Assembly: GCF_035916875.1 (NCBI RefSeq) | Contig: NZ_JAXUHN010000079.1 | Coordinates: 1-23,576, forward strand | DNA length: 23,576 nt | Reading direction: 5' to 3' | From: Methylomicrobium sp035916875 | GTDB taxonomy: Bacteria; Pseudomonadota; Gammaproteobacteria; Methylococcales; Methylomonadaceae | Shown here: positions 7,487-16,068 of the stretch, one piece after another | Layout: each line of letters opens with the position of its first letter | Position numbering within the stretch: position 1 is the first letter of the stretch | The notes under the pieces: generated by a model | Seen by the model: the letters and a program-made list of their open reading frames with translations, nothing else | The model's database searches: none | What the model was told of the DNA's origin: nothing | Translations under genes and position numbers: made by a program

Positions 7487-10072
7487 CAAGCCTTTGAGCC
7501 GATACAAAATTTCCAATGCCTGTTTCGGACTCAGGTCGTCAGGATCGATGTCTTCGAGCATGCCGACCACCGGATGGCATTCCGGTGCGGAAAACAGATC
7601 CAGCTGATTAACGCCCGATTCGGCCTGCTGCTCGATGTAGGCGTTGTTCTCCAAATGCTCCAGCTTGGCTTTGGCTTTCTCGATCACAGCGCGCGGCACC
7701 CCGGCCAATGCGGCGACCTGCAAACCGTAGCTCTGATTGGCCGGGCCGTCCTTCACCGCATGCAGGAACACAATGCGGTCGCCGTGCTCCATCGCATCGA
7801 GATGCACGTTGTGGATCGTTTTCCGCTCTTCGGCCAACGTGGTCAGTTCGAAATAATGCGTCGCGAACAGCGTGAAAGCTCTGGTTGCCTTCGCCAGATG
7901 GTCCGCGCAGGCCCAGGCCAGCGACAGGCCATCGAAGGTGCTGGTGCCGCGGCCGATTTCGTCCATCAGGATCAGGCTTTGGGCGCTCGCATTGTGCAGA
8001 ATGTTCGCGGTTTCGGACATTTCGACCATGAACGTAGAACGGCCAGAGGCGAGGTCGTCCGACGCGCCGATCCGGGTGAAGATCTTGTCGATCGGCCCCA
8101 GCGTCGCCGACTTCGCCGGCACGAAACAACCAACATGCGCAATCAACACGATCAACGCCGCCTGCCGCATATAAGTCGATTTACCGCCCATGTTCGGGCC
8201 GGTAATCAGCAGCATCCGCCGTTCACCGGTCAGATTCAGGTCGTTCGGCACGAAAGGAATGTCGGAGACCTGTTCGACCACCGGATGCCGGCCGCCTTCG
8301 ATCAGAATGCCGGGCTCCGCCTGCAAAATAGGCCGCGACAGATTCAGCGCTTCGGCGCGCTCGGCAAAGTTGACCAGCACATCGAGCTCGGCCAGCGATG
8401 CCGCACACTGCTGCAGTTCGGCCAGGGAACTCGCGATCACATCCAGCAACTCGTCGTACAATGCTTTCTCGAAGGACAGCGATTTTTCGCGCGCGCTCAG
8501 CACCTTGTCTTCGAACGCTTTCAGTTCCTCGGTAATGTAACGCTCAGCGCCTTTCAGTGTCTGTTTGCGGGTATAACGCACCGGCACCTTGTCCGCATTC
8601 GCGTTCGAAATTTCGATGTAATAACCATGCACGCGGTTGTAATTGACTTTCAGATTCGTGATGCCGGTCGCCTGCCGCTCGCGCTGCTCCATGTCGATCA
8701 AGAATTGGTCGGCGTTCTGGCTCAAATTGCGGAGTTCATCGAGTTGTTCATCATAACCCTCCGCAATCACGCCGCCGTCGCGAATCAGCATCGGTGGATT
8801 ATCGACGATCGCCCGGGCCAACAACTCCAGCATCGCCGGATGCTCGCCGATGCCCACCCGCAACTGGCTCAGATACGGGTTATCGATCGCGGATAATTGC
8901 GCCTGGATGACCGGCAAGGCCGCCAGTGTCGAGCGCAGCACTAGCAAATCGCGGGGACGCGCCGATTTCAATGCAATCCGCGTACTGATCCGCTCGATGT
9001 CGCCGACTTGGCGCAGCGTATCCTGCAGCGACCGATGCAAGTCATCCTGCAGTAAGGTTTCGATGCAGGCATAGCGACCGAGCAGCAAATCATGATCTCT
9101 GAGCGGCCGATTCAACCACCGTCTTAGGCAGCGTCCTCCCATTGCGGTCTGCGTCTTGTCCAACACACCCAGCAAGGTATATTGCAATTGGCCGGTCGGA
9201 TGCGTGTCGATCTCCAGATTGCGGCGGCTCGAGGCATCGAGCTGGATGCAGTCGCTGCTCGCTTCGGTGCGAATGCCCTGAATATGCGGCAGCATATTTT
9301 GCTGGGTGTCACGGACATATTGCAGCAAGCCGCCGGCTGCCGCGATCGCCGGGATCAAATCTTCGCAGCCGAAGCCCTTCAAGTCGTGCGCGTTGAACTG
9401 CTTCAACACCAACAGGCGCGCGCTTTCGGCCTCGAAATGCCAGGGTGGACGCCGGCACAGGCCGCTGCGCTGTTTCAAATTTTCCGGCAACGGCCAGCTT
9501 TCGCTGTACAGCAGTTCGGCCGGATTCAGGCGGCCGACTTCGCTAAGCAACTGGTCTTCCGATTCGACTTCCTGCAACACGAAACGGCCGCTGGTCAAAT
9601 CGAGGCTCGCGATCCCGTAACGCTGCTGCAATTGACAGAGGGCGACCAAGAGATTGTCTTTGCGGTCTTCAAGCAGCGCCTCGTCGGTGACCGTGCCGGG
9701 CGTGATGACTCGCGCGACCTTACGCTCGACCGGCCCTTTCGAGGTAGCCGGATCGCCGATCTGTTCGCAAATCGCAACCGACTCGCCGATCCGGATTAAT
9801 TTGGCGATATACCCTTCCGCCGCATGATATGGAATGCCCGCCATCGGTATCGGCAAACCTTGCGACTGTCCGCGGCTGGTCAGCGTAATGTCGAGCAGCC
9901 GCGCGGCTTTTTTCGCATCGTCGTAGAACAGTTCGTAAAAATCCCCCATTCGGTAAAACAATAGGGTTTCGGGATAATCCGACTTGATTCGCAGATACTG
10001 CTGCATCATCGGAGTATGTTCTTTTTGCTGGCCTTCTCTATTACCCTGATTTAAGTTGTCTTTCATTCTCAT
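7481..10072 (-). CDS. mutS: DNA mismatch repair ATPase MutS
   Basis: An 863-residue MutS, the normal length for gammaproteobacteria (E. coli 853). It recognises base-base mismatches and small loops and, with ATP, recruits MutL to start repair. The mismatch-binding domain has the Phe-X-Glu wedge F45-Y46-E47 in RMGDFYELF. The connector includes VAICEQIGDPATSKGPVERK. The ATPase domain has Walker A GPNMGGKST (about residues 623-631), Walker B LILMDEIGRGTSTFDG and the ATHYFELT motif. The C-terminal end (DDLSPKQALEILYRLKGLL) carries the tetramerisation region. It looks intact and functional. The start is either M1 (10072) or M3 (10066); neither has a strong ribosome site. Its upstream side is the integrase fragment next to the transposon, so the mobile elements stop about 320 bases short of it. 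Confidence 0.97.
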   Translation of the reverse strand: MRMKDNLNQGNREGQQKEHTPMMQQYLRIKSDYPETLLFYRMGDFYELFYDDAKKAARLLDITLTSRGQSQGLPIPMAGIPYHAAEGYIAKLIRIGESVAICEQIGDPATSKGPVERKVARVITPGTVTDEALLEDRKDNLLVALCQLQQRYGIASLDLTSGRFVLQEVESEDQLLSEVGRLNPAELLYSESWPLPENLKQRSGLCRRPPWHFEAESARLLVLKQFNAHDLKGFGCEDLIPAIAAAGGLLQYVRDTQQNMLPHIQGIRTEASSDCIQLDASSRRNLEIDTHPTGQLQYTLLGVLDKTQTAMGGRCLRRWLNRPLRDHDLLLGRYACIETLLQDDLHRSLQDTLRQVGDIERISTRIALKSARPRDLLVLRSTLAALPVIQAQLSAIDNPYLSQLRVGIGEHPAMLELLARAIVDNPPMLIRDGGVIAEGYDEQLDELRNLSQNADQFLIDMEQRERQATGITNLKVNYNRVHGYYIEISNANADKVPVRYTRKQTLKGAERYITEELKAFEDKVLSAREKSLSFEKALYDELLDVIASSLAELQQCAASLAELDVLVNFAERAEALNLSRPILQAEPGILIEGGRHPVVEQVSDIPFVPNDLNLTGERRMLLITGPNMGGKSTYMRQAALIVLIAHVGCFVPAKSATLGPIDKIFTRIGASDDLASGRSTFMVEMSETANILHNASAQSLILMDEIGRGTSTFDGLSLAWACADHLAKATRAFTLFATHYFELTTLAEERKTIHNVHLDAMEHGDRIVFLHAVKDGPANQSYGLQVAALAGVPRAVIEKAKAKLEHLENNAYIEQQAESGVNQLDLFSAPECHPVVGMLEDIDPDDLSPKQALEILYRLKGLL

Positions 10073-10161
10073 CTTATTGATAGTAGATGTTTTTTAACAT
10101 CTTTATTCGTCTCGCTTAACATCATCTGCACTTATCAAAACTTACCTATACTTTACATTTT

Positions 10162-10229
10162 AGTGTAGCTTTTTATTTAATTTCAAAAAAGCTATACTGA
10201 AATTTCAGGGCAACTAAAAAAGCTATACT
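10162..10229. repeat. Three copies of a 13-bp motif upstream of the integrase
   Basis: AAAAAGCTATACT occurs at 10186-10198 and 10217-10229 as direct repeats 31 bases apart, that is, three helical turns. A near-identical inverted copy, AGTGTAGCTTTTT, lies at 10162-10174. The last copy ends three bases before the integrase start. Such phased repeats fit arm-type integrase binding sites or an operator for integrase autoregulation. Which of these applies cannot be decided from the sequence. Confidence 0.55.
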
Positions 10230-10232
10230 AAT

Positions 10233-10394
10233 ATGCACTTCGACTCCCGCACAGCCAAAGCTTTGCAACCTGGACAGCATATCACCTTTACCGATTATCC
10301 CGGTCTTCGCCTCTCGGTTTCAGCTAAGTTGCGGACCTGGATTTATCGATATAGAAGCTCTGTTGATGGACGCATTCGGCAAGTCGCTATAGGG
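10233..10394 (+). pseudogene. N-terminal fragment of a P4-type tyrosine integrase
   Basis: The frame starts at ATG 10233 with MHFDSRTAKALQPGQHITF and continues through YPGLRLSVSAKLRTWIYRY and VDGRIRQVAIG. This is the DUF4102-type N-terminal arm-binding domain of integrases of genomic islands and P4-like prophages. After about 54 residues the sequence enters the left inverted repeat of the Tn3-family element and stops at 10422-10424. The core-binding and catalytic domains (RHRY residues) are missing, and no continuation is found on the far side of the transposon. The fragment is inactive. It suggests that an integrative element once occupied the site upstream of mutS. Confidence 0.8.
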
Positions 10395-10435
10395 CTATTT
10401 TTGCCCATCCCCTCGAAAAGGTAAAAATTAGCAAT
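10395..10435 (+). repeat. Left terminal inverted repeat
   Basis: These 41 bases are the exact reverse complement of 20310-20350. The innermost 38 bases begin TTTTTGCCCATCCCCTCG, and 38 bp is the usual terminal repeat length of the Tn3 family. It lies 8 bases from the transposase stop codon. Confidence 0.95.
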
Positions 10436-10443
10436 GACTGATG

Positions 10444-13400
10444 TTAAAGGTCGCTATTTCCTTCCACAGACTTACGCCAGAAATCTGGATCGTTATATCG
10501 TGCAGCCAACGCCTCGATATCAACCTTGGCGTTTTCTTCCGTAAATTCAAACTTACCGATCAGATTTACATTTTGCCAGGCGACCGGCGACGTACCCTTA
10601 ATGATCTCGATAGCATCCTGGTCGCTGGCAACCAGTTTTTGCTCATACACCCGCGACAAAATCAGCGTGTTGTAGTGGATGATGGCGTTGGCAATAAGCC
10701 GGGAACAATCGTTCCAGATTTGCTGCTCCGCTTCGGTTTTTACCCGGAATTTACCGCCGTTGACATAGGAAATCGCTCGACGCATACGGTGATACGCCTC
10801 ACCACGATTAAGCGCCTTTTGAATGCGCTGCCTGAGTATCGGGTCATCGATGAAATCAAGGATATGAAGCGACCGATAAATATTATCCAATTCCCATAGC
10901 GCCTTCTTGGTCTGGTTCTGTCGCTTATAACTGGCGAGCTTACGCACGATGGTTGCTTGAGTCACGTCTTTTTGAGCAAGCGAAGCCAGAATGCGCTGGA
11001 TATTCGGCCACTCCTTGCAGATTAAGGTATCAAAAACCTTACGCGAGGGCTTAATCAGGATATCGCCATAACGGCACGGGTGCTGGAATCCAATCAGGCT
11101 ATCGATCTTTTTATGCAGGTCACGATAACGCGGCGAAAATTGGTAGCCGAAGACGCGCAAGATAAAGAAATTCACTTGATTGGTGCCATGCGTGTCCGTC
11201 GAATGCCTTTCTGGTTTGATCTCCGTGGTATTGTTGTACAGGATGTCGAACACGAAATGTGATTCGTGTTCGTGCGCACCGATAATCTTGGCATTAATCG
11301 GGACATGATTCATGGCCAAGGTAATGGAGTTTACGCCTTTCTTTAGCGCGAAAAACTTGCTGGAGTGTCGGGCATTGATCGTGTCGATCTGCGTGACCAT
11401 ATGCTGGCCATCACTGCTAGAATGCTTCTGATGGTGGATGTCGTACGCTTGGAAAACAGGTAACGCCGCAGTAGCGTTGGAAATGGCGTCATTCGCCGCA
11501 TGCAGTGTTTCCGCTCGCAGGAAATTGCGCGCCGTCGTCAGCAACGCGGAATGACTAAGCCCCGAGACTTCCGCCATTTTCCATAAGCCCATATTGGTAC
11601 CCATGGCAACAATACACGCCAGAATGAGTTTGGGATCGGCATCTTGTTTGACGTAGCGTTCCAAAACGTGGGCAAATGATTTCAAGAATCCTGTTCTTTC
11701 AGCGACAAACCAAAGCAGGTCGGCCACGCCGATACTTGGCAATTGACTATAGAAAGGACTGTTGGTTGGCTCTTCCTCGGTGGGATAAACCAACGTCCAG
11801 CGAAGCTTATCCCCGGTACCGGTGATTTTGATATGTTTATTGTCGCCGCTTTCAATGCGCTGGTTCACGGACTTATACTTGACTTCCAGTTCCTGCTTCA
11901 GCGCGGCTAACGTATCCTGGATTGGCGTCAACAGAATCGGTGCGCCGATTTCTTGCAATATCGCGTCTTTACCCTTATTCCAGCGAGCGGCGTTGATCAG
12001 GTCGTCATCAAAACTGCGAAATTCGTTGCTATCCCGAACAAATACGTCACAGGCTTCAAGCGCCTTCCGTAGCTCGCGGTACACCAAGAACTCATAGCGA
12101 TCAACCTCTAGGGCTTTCTTTTTTTGTTCTTCCGCCCTGGTATACAAATACCGCTGTAAATTCTTTGCGATGATTCCGGTCGGGAAGTTGGCCGGGTTCA
12201 TCTGTCGAGGTGTCTTGCCCTGGCGCAGCAGCTCCTGTAGAAACAAAATGGCTTCCAGCAGCGGTTCATCCGACACCAGGCAAACGAAATCGAGGTTGCA
12301 GAACAAATGCCGTAAATTGAGCTTGAATTTGTGCCGCAACGTGCCGTAATACGACCATTCAAAAGCGGTTTTATCGAATTCGATGTTGCGCATAAAATCC
12401 GATACGACTGGGAAGCTCTCGATGTTGAGCAGATCGAAAGCTTTTTGTTTGATGGCCGCAAACGGTGTTTCGTCAGGGATTGAAGCGTCGATGAACAGTT
12501 CCAGAACTTGGCCTGCCGCCTGTAGATTCGCGCCGGCCTCGTTGATGGCTTGCTGCATGGCCTCATCGGCGGCAAGTTTGGCTTGTTTCTCGTATTGGCC
12601 AATGAGACAAATCATGGCTTCGATCAAATTATCGTTGATTTGCCGAAAGCGATGAAAGGCGAAGCACAGCAAATACAGGCGTGTTGTGGGTTCCGCCATG
12701 CGCCGAAGTTTATAGACGGAGTAGAACGGAACCAATGACGCGTAGTATTTTATACTCTCATTGGACAGGCCGGCAGTACCCAGAAAGCTTTGCCCGAATT
12801 CATACAGCGGCTGGAAAAATTTGCGGCGGTCAACCTCCTGGCGTAACTCGCGGTAACTGAAATCCTTAGGCTCGTGCTTGAGTAGACTGATGCGGTACAT
12901 GCCTTCCTCCGATTCAAGCAAGGCTTCGAGTTGCTTATCGACATCCGGTGTCATGGCTTTTTCCAGTAAGCCCGTAATCCGCCGACGTTCGCCGGTCACA
13001 ACCCGGCTCACCATGTCCTGTAGATAGGTGTAGCCTGGAGCTACTAGGCGTTGGTTTGTCAGGTATTGTAAAGTTTCGCGTAGGATGTAGATCGGCTGTG
13101 TCGACAGCATGGCGACCCGCTGCGCTTTCTGTTCCAGTGCCGCCTTGGCCGCGCCGTCACATAGGCGATAGTCGAATAACTGGAGGATGATCTGCTGCTG
13201 TTCGAGCCGGGTCGGCTTGGAAAGGGTTTTGATCTTATCTAATGCCTGGTCGGGGAAATACCGCTGGAGAATATAGTCCAGGTCGTCGAGCACGGCCTCC
13301 CGCCCGTAAACAAAAAACTGTTGCTTGGCCTTGAAATACCCGATTTGAAGGATTAAATGGACTGCCGACGAGCAGGTATGAGCGGCATCGACAGCTTCCT

Positions 13401-13521
13401 GTTCAACCGCGCTTAAATCGAAGAAGAGACTGCGGTCGTCATCGCTGAAACGAGGCAGCCCGTAAAGATCATCGATTTCACTTTTCGTCAGGATAGACAG
13501 GCGGCGCGAATTGACGCTCAT
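10444..13521 (-). CDS. tnpA: Tn3-family transposase (DDE)
   Basis: A 1025-residue transposase that binds the terminal inverted repeats and catalyses replicative transposition through cointegrates. The N-terminal part (LTKSEIDDLYGLPRFSDDD and on) is the DUF4158-type DNA-binding region. The catalytic core has the DDE acidic triad: D704 in HSSSDGQHM, D776 in ERHSTDTHGTN and a glutamate at 930-932 in TEAEQQIWNDC. The conserved LIANAIIHYNT segment follows. The length is slightly above the ~1000 residues of Tn3/Tn21 TnpA, and the N-terminus resembles the transposases with a DLYGLPRF start found in environmental gammaproteobacteria. The gene is intact. It is divergent from the resolvase, and both promoters presumably lie in the res region at 13522-13673, where resolvase would repress them. 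Confidence 0.96.
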   Translation of the reverse strand: MSVNSRRLSILTKSEIDDLYGLPRFSDDDRSLFFDLSAVEQEAVDAAHTCSSAVHLILQIGYFKAKQQFFVYGREAVLDDLDYILQRYFPDQALDKIKTLSKPTRLEQQQIILQLFDYRLCDGAAKAALEQKAQRVAMLSTQPIYILRETLQYLTNQRLVAPGYTYLQDMVSRVVTGERRRITGLLEKAMTPDVDKQLEALLESEEGMYRISLLKHEPKDFSYRELRQEVDRRKFFQPLYEFGQSFLGTAGLSNESIKYYASLVPFYSVYKLRRMAEPTTRLYLLCFAFHRFRQINDNLIEAMICLIGQYEKQAKLAADEAMQQAINEAGANLQAAGQVLELFIDASIPDETPFAAIKQKAFDLLNIESFPVVSDFMRNIEFDKTAFEWSYYGTLRHKFKLNLRHLFCNLDFVCLVSDEPLLEAILFLQELLRQGKTPRQMNPANFPTGIIAKNLQRYLYTRAEEQKKKALEVDRYEFLVYRELRKALEACDVFVRDSNEFRSFDDDLINAARWNKGKDAILQEIGAPILLTPIQDTLAALKQELEVKYKSVNQRIESGDNKHIKITGTGDKLRWTLVYPTEEEPTNSPFYSQLPSIGVADLLWFVAERTGFLKSFAHVLERYVKQDADPKLILACIVAMGTNMGLWKMAEVSGLSHSALLTTARNFLRAETLHAANDAISNATAALPVFQAYDIHHQKHSSSDGQHMVTQIDTINARHSSKFFALKKGVNSITLAMNHVPINAKIIGAHEHESHFVFDILYNNTTEIKPERHSTDTHGTNQVNFFILRVFGYQFSPRYRDLHKKIDSLIGFQHPCRYGDILIKPSRKVFDTLICKEWPNIQRILASLAQKDVTQATIVRKLASYKRQNQTKKALWELDNIYRSLHILDFIDDPILRQRIQKALNRGEAYHRMRRAISYVNGGKFRVKTEAEQQIWNDCSRLIANAIIHYNTLILSRVYEQKLVASDQDAIEIIKGTSPVAWQNVNLIGKFEFTEENAKVDIEALAARYNDPDFWRKSVEGNSDL

Positions 13522-13539
13522 TCGGCCCCGCTTTTCGGC

Positions 13540-13672
13540 GAGTGCAGAAAGTACACTTTTTGCACTCTATGTTCACCGATCCTTTTCAATTTCAATTCCT
13601 TCAATTTTGAGTGCAAAAACCTTTGCTAAAATCATAATGCATTTAACCACACTATGTGTTAACTTTTTGCAC
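13540..13672. promoter_or_regulatory. Putative res site and divergent promoter region
   Basis: The gap between the divergent transposase and resolvase genes holds several copies of one half-site. GAGTGCA (13540-13546) and TGCACTC (13561-13567) bound a 28-bp dyad, the usual size of a res subsite bound by a resolvase dimer. A further GAGTGCAAAAA lies at 13609-13619, and CTTTTTGCAC at 13663-13672 ends next to the resolvase start. The arrangement of several dyads fits the three-subsite res of serine resolvases. Binding here would resolve cointegrates and repress both genes. Confidence 0.7.
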
Positions 13673-13673
13673 C

Positions 13674-14270
13674 ATGCAAACCAATACTACTACGCCATTT
13701 CATCGAATCGGTTATGCCCGAGTCAGCAGTACCGGCCAAAATCTGGATTCTCAGATTGATGCGTTGCAAAAAGCCGGGTGCGGCAAAATATTTTCCGACA
13801 AGATGACCGGCTCGCACATGGATCGGCCTGGCTGGGATCAGCTTTTAAAATATGCTCGCCCTGGCGATACCTTGGTCGTCAGCGAATTAAGCCGCATGAC
13901 GCGCTCTTTGATGGATTTACTGACCACGGCCAAGGTGTTGGAACAGCGGCAAATTAATTTAGTGTCATTGCGCGAAAATATCGATACCACCACGGCGACT
14001 GGTCGTTGTTTCTTGTCGATGATGGGTGCTATTCACCAAATGGAGCGTGAGCTTCGCGCTGAGCGGGCGGCGGCTGGCCGCTCATCCGCTAAAGCGCGGG
14101 GCAAAACGGGTGGAAGACCTAAAACTGACCCTGCAAAATTGGAGAATGCCAGAATCCTATACGAAAACTCGGACAAAACCGCCGCCGAGGTTTGTGAGAT
14201 TACCGGCGTAGGGAGGCGAAAATTCTTCTCCTATGTGGCAGAAAAACGGAATGGCACTGGTAAAACGTAA
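13674..14270 (+). CDS. tnpR: Serine resolvase of the transposon
   Basis: A 198-residue small serine recombinase that resolves transposition cointegrates at the adjacent res site. The catalytic serine is S18 in IGYARVSS. Other family motifs are DALQKAGCGKIFSDKMTGS, the RPGWDQLL segment, VVSELSRMTRS, and the long E-helix ending MGAIHQMERELRAERAAAGR. The C-terminal part (after RGKTGGRPK) is the helix-turn-helix DNA-binding domain. I prefer the ATG at 13674 over the GTG at 13656, because the latter would add six untypical residues and lies in the last res half-site. No clear ribosome site is visible. Confidence 0.93.
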   Translation: MQTNTTTPFHRIGYARVSSTGQNLDSQIDALQKAGCGKIFSDKMTGSHMDRPGWDQLLKYARPGDTLVVSELSRMTRSLMDLLTTAKVLEQRQINLVSLRENIDTTTATGRCFLSMMGAIHQMERELRAERAAAGRSSAKARGKTGGRPKTDPAKLENARILYENSDKTAAEVCEITGVGRRKFFSYVAEKRNGTGKT

Positions 14271-14311
14271 AATTGCATTTGAATTGAGGCGCAGTCGAAC
14301 GAAAAACCGAG

Positions 14312-14335
14312 TTAGCACCTAAAATAAGGTGCTAA
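14312..14335 (+). terminator. Hairpin downstream of the resolvase gene
   Basis: A perfect 9-bp stem (TTAGCACCT with AGGTGCTAA) has a six-base loop, 41 bases after the resolvase stop. The U-run that follows is poor, so it is a weak or factor-assisted terminator, or marks the border between the transposition module and the passenger DNA. Confidence 0.5.
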
Positions 14336-14664
14336 TGAATTTATATGCCTCGTCTGGCTGGCAACACCCGACCCTTATCGGACAGCTGATACCAAACTCA
14401 AATTTTCCCGAAAGCGGACCCTGAAAGTTTATAAAGAAAGACTTCTTGCTTGATTACCTGAATCTATTTTCCAGACTAGCGGATCTATTAAGAATCAGCT
14501 ATTCAAATGAATACAGCCATCTAATATTTAAACGGCTTACCGGTTTCCGGGCGTATAATGCCTTCTCCAAGGAATCCAACACGAAATCAGTATGGGCAGA
14601 AGCCTAGGTCATCTTCATTTACAATATTTATTAAGAGCATCATAGATTTTTGTCCATCAAAAAT
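14336..14664. other. AT-rich intergenic region before the passenger genes
   Basis: About 330 bases with no open frame of note on either strand. It must contain the promoter of the toxin-like gene, but I see no consensus pair of hexamers. The composition is clearly more AT-rich than the transposition genes to its left, which suggests that the passenger DNA begins here. Confidence 0.55.
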
Positions 14665-15408
14665 ATGCATTTCCTATCACGCATCATATCTGCCTTCCTT
14701 ATCATAGTATTGGCTATTCAGCCACTGTCTATGACGCTATCTACCCATGGGCAGCTGATACGAATAGCTATCAATGATGCTGAAGCGAAAGGCCTTGCCT
14801 ATGTTGAGTTTAAGATCATCGCTAAAGCAATGGAGACATTGCTTGCAATCGTTCTGGCAGAGTCAGCCATCGGTTCATTGCAACAGTTGCCACCTGGTAA
14901 GGCTTCAGATGCCGTAGCCAAAATAAAGAACTATCTTGCTACCAAAAAAGGTGCTAGAGCCGCCTTATTAAGAGCGGCATCCGCTTATGCATATAAAGAA
15001 CCTAAAAAAATCCCTGCAATTATAGGTGTACTCACGGCATTCGATATTTCTGCCCAAGAAGCAGGAATTGCGCAGAGCGATGATTCAAACTCAGAATCAC
15101 AGATTAGTTCTGCCACAAAAGGCGAGCAAGATTATCCATCAGATAAACCCTGTCCGCCATGTGAGACTGTTACAGGTAGATTTGTAATTATCGGAACTAT
15201 TGGTTATCGCCCACTGGATATTATATCTGACAATGAAATGCAACATGGTGTATTTGGCTCTCATCATAATATTTTTATTGCAAAACAAGCACCCAGAGGT
15301 ACACCACAGCCATGTCGTTGTTTCTGGGCAAAGCAAAAATATGTATTAAAGCCTTGGGAATTAACTGGAGATATGGTTCCCGTAGAAGAGTTTGTATACA
15401 AACCATAG
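14665..15408 (+). CDS. Small secreted toxin-like protein with CPPC/GSHHN/CxCFW C-terminus
   Basis: A 247-residue protein (252 if the TTG at 14650 is used). Residues 1-27 form a signal peptide (RIISAFLIIVLAIQPLS). Residues 30-135 are alanine-rich and helical. A serine-rich linker leads to a compact C-terminal domain from residue 160 with CPPC (163-166), GTIGYRPLD, QHGVFGSHHNIF (H200, H201, N202) and CRCFW (217-221). This Cys-Pro-Pro-Cys ... GSHxN ... C-x-CFW layout is one I recall from C-terminal toxin domains of polymorphic toxin and Rhs-type proteins, where His/Asn residues are probable catalytic residues. I cannot name the activity. Twelve bases downstream is a 78-codon gene resembling immunity proteins, which supports a toxin/immunity pair. 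Unusually, it is a stand-alone secreted protein, not the tip of a large carrier. Confidence 0.6.
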   Translation: MHFLSRIISAFLIIVLAIQPLSMTLSTHGQLIRIAINDAEAKGLAYVEFKIIAKAMETLLAIVLAESAIGSLQQLPPGKASDAVAKIKNYLATKKGARAALLRAASAYAYKEPKKIPAIIGVLTAFDISAQEAGIAQSDDSNSESQISSATKGEQDYPSDKPCPPCETVTGRFVIIGTIGYRPLDIISDNEMQHGVFGSHHNIFIAKQAPRGTPQPCRCFWAKQKYVLKPWELTGDMVPVEEFVYKP

Positions 15409-15420
15409 GAATATTTATAC

Positions 15421-15657
15421 ATGCGGTATCTAACTGGTGAACATGTAGAAGTTGGTGATAGTGTTCTGATTGAAAAGGGAAAAACAGAGGGAATAGTATT
15501 TGCGATAGTTGATACCCCTGAAAAAATGAACCAGTGGGGGGCAGACGAAACTGGATTACTTATTGAATCAAAACCTTTTGGTCTTGTCTTTTGGCCGCAT
15601 AGTGAGATTGAAGATCCTGTTATATTTTGTAATCGTGCGCAATCAACCTCTAATTAA
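15421..15657 (+). CDS. Probable immunity protein of the adjacent toxin-like gene
   Basis: A 78-residue acidic, soluble protein with no signal peptide. It is beta-rich: YLTGEHVEVGDSVLIEKGKT, a GIVFAIVD strand, then LLIESKPFGLVFWPHSEIED. The pattern M-x-YLTG-x-x-V-x-x-GD-x-V ... G-x-V-x-x-x-ID ... G-x-L/G-V-I ... FGL resembles small immunity proteins that I recall next to polymorphic toxins. It starts 12 bases after the toxin-like gene stops and is probably co-transcribed. A cytoplasmic inhibitor fits a toxin that acts after entering a neighbouring cell, or before export. The pairing is inferred from position and pattern only. Confidence 0.55.
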   Translation: MRYLTGEHVEVGDSVLIEKGKTEGIVFAIVDTPEKMNQWGADETGLLIESKPFGLVFWPHSEIEDPVIFCNRAQSTSN

Positions 15658-15726
15658 CGAGATGAGACTCACTGCTGTCCACAATAAGCAATAAAATTGG
15701 TCTAGGCGAATTTTTTATTAGTTTTA

Positions 15727-16017
15727 TCAAATCCAACCTAAAACCGTACGATCCATATCATCTAACAATTTATATGTCGGCTCACTGATGGAAAAGAACT
15801 CCTTTCCGATGGAATGATCGCGGACGAAAGCAGCTATCGGATAAAGTACGGGCTGAAGCCTGATATTCCAACCCACTACCTTTGTCATTGTTGGCAAATG
15901 TTTCTCGGCGTTCTCAGTAACATAGTTATAGCCTTCGAATTGCGCTAAGCCGTTCTTGCCGACAAATGGCAAGATAAGTGCTTCGCGAGAAGTTCGTTTG
16001 CAACCTGTGAATAGCAA
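15727..16017 (-). pseudogene. Probable detached C-terminus of the upstream membrane protein
   Basis: The open frame of 96 codons (possible start TTG 16017; the frame is closed by a stop at 16027-16029) reads GCKRTSREALILPFVGKNGL, then a soluble region containing VGWNIRLQPVLYPIAAFVRD and a stop at 15727. There is no ribosome site and no good start codon. It follows the 542-codon membrane-protein gene by about 40 bases in a different frame, and the soluble sequence would be a natural extracytoplasmic tail after that protein's last membrane helix. I therefore read it as the 3' part of the same gene, separated by a frame change. Alternatively it is a separate tiny gene of unknown function. Confidence 0.45.
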
Positions 16018-16068
16018 ATCAATGACTTAGAGAGCTCAAGAAATGCCAATGAACTTGTTGCTATTCAC
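16007..16068. repeat. 11-bp inverted repeat between the two membrane-protein frames
   Basis: GTGAATAGCAA (16007-16017) and TTGCTATTCAC (16058-16068) are perfect inverted copies separated by 40 bases. They lie exactly at the junction where the large membrane-protein frame ends and the C-terminal fragment begins. The structure could be a terminator-like stem or the scar of the event that split the gene. Confidence 0.6.

Noticed and set aside
7574..8896. Long plus-strand open frame (440 codons) inside mutS
   Set aside because: It is antisense to a clear, full-length MutS and its product is a low-complexity Arg/Gln/His mixture typical of a shadow frame.
10085..10102. Short 7-bp hairpin with T loop upstream of mutS
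   Set aside because: Short and AT-rich; it can arise by chance, and nothing shows it acts as a terminator or attenuator.
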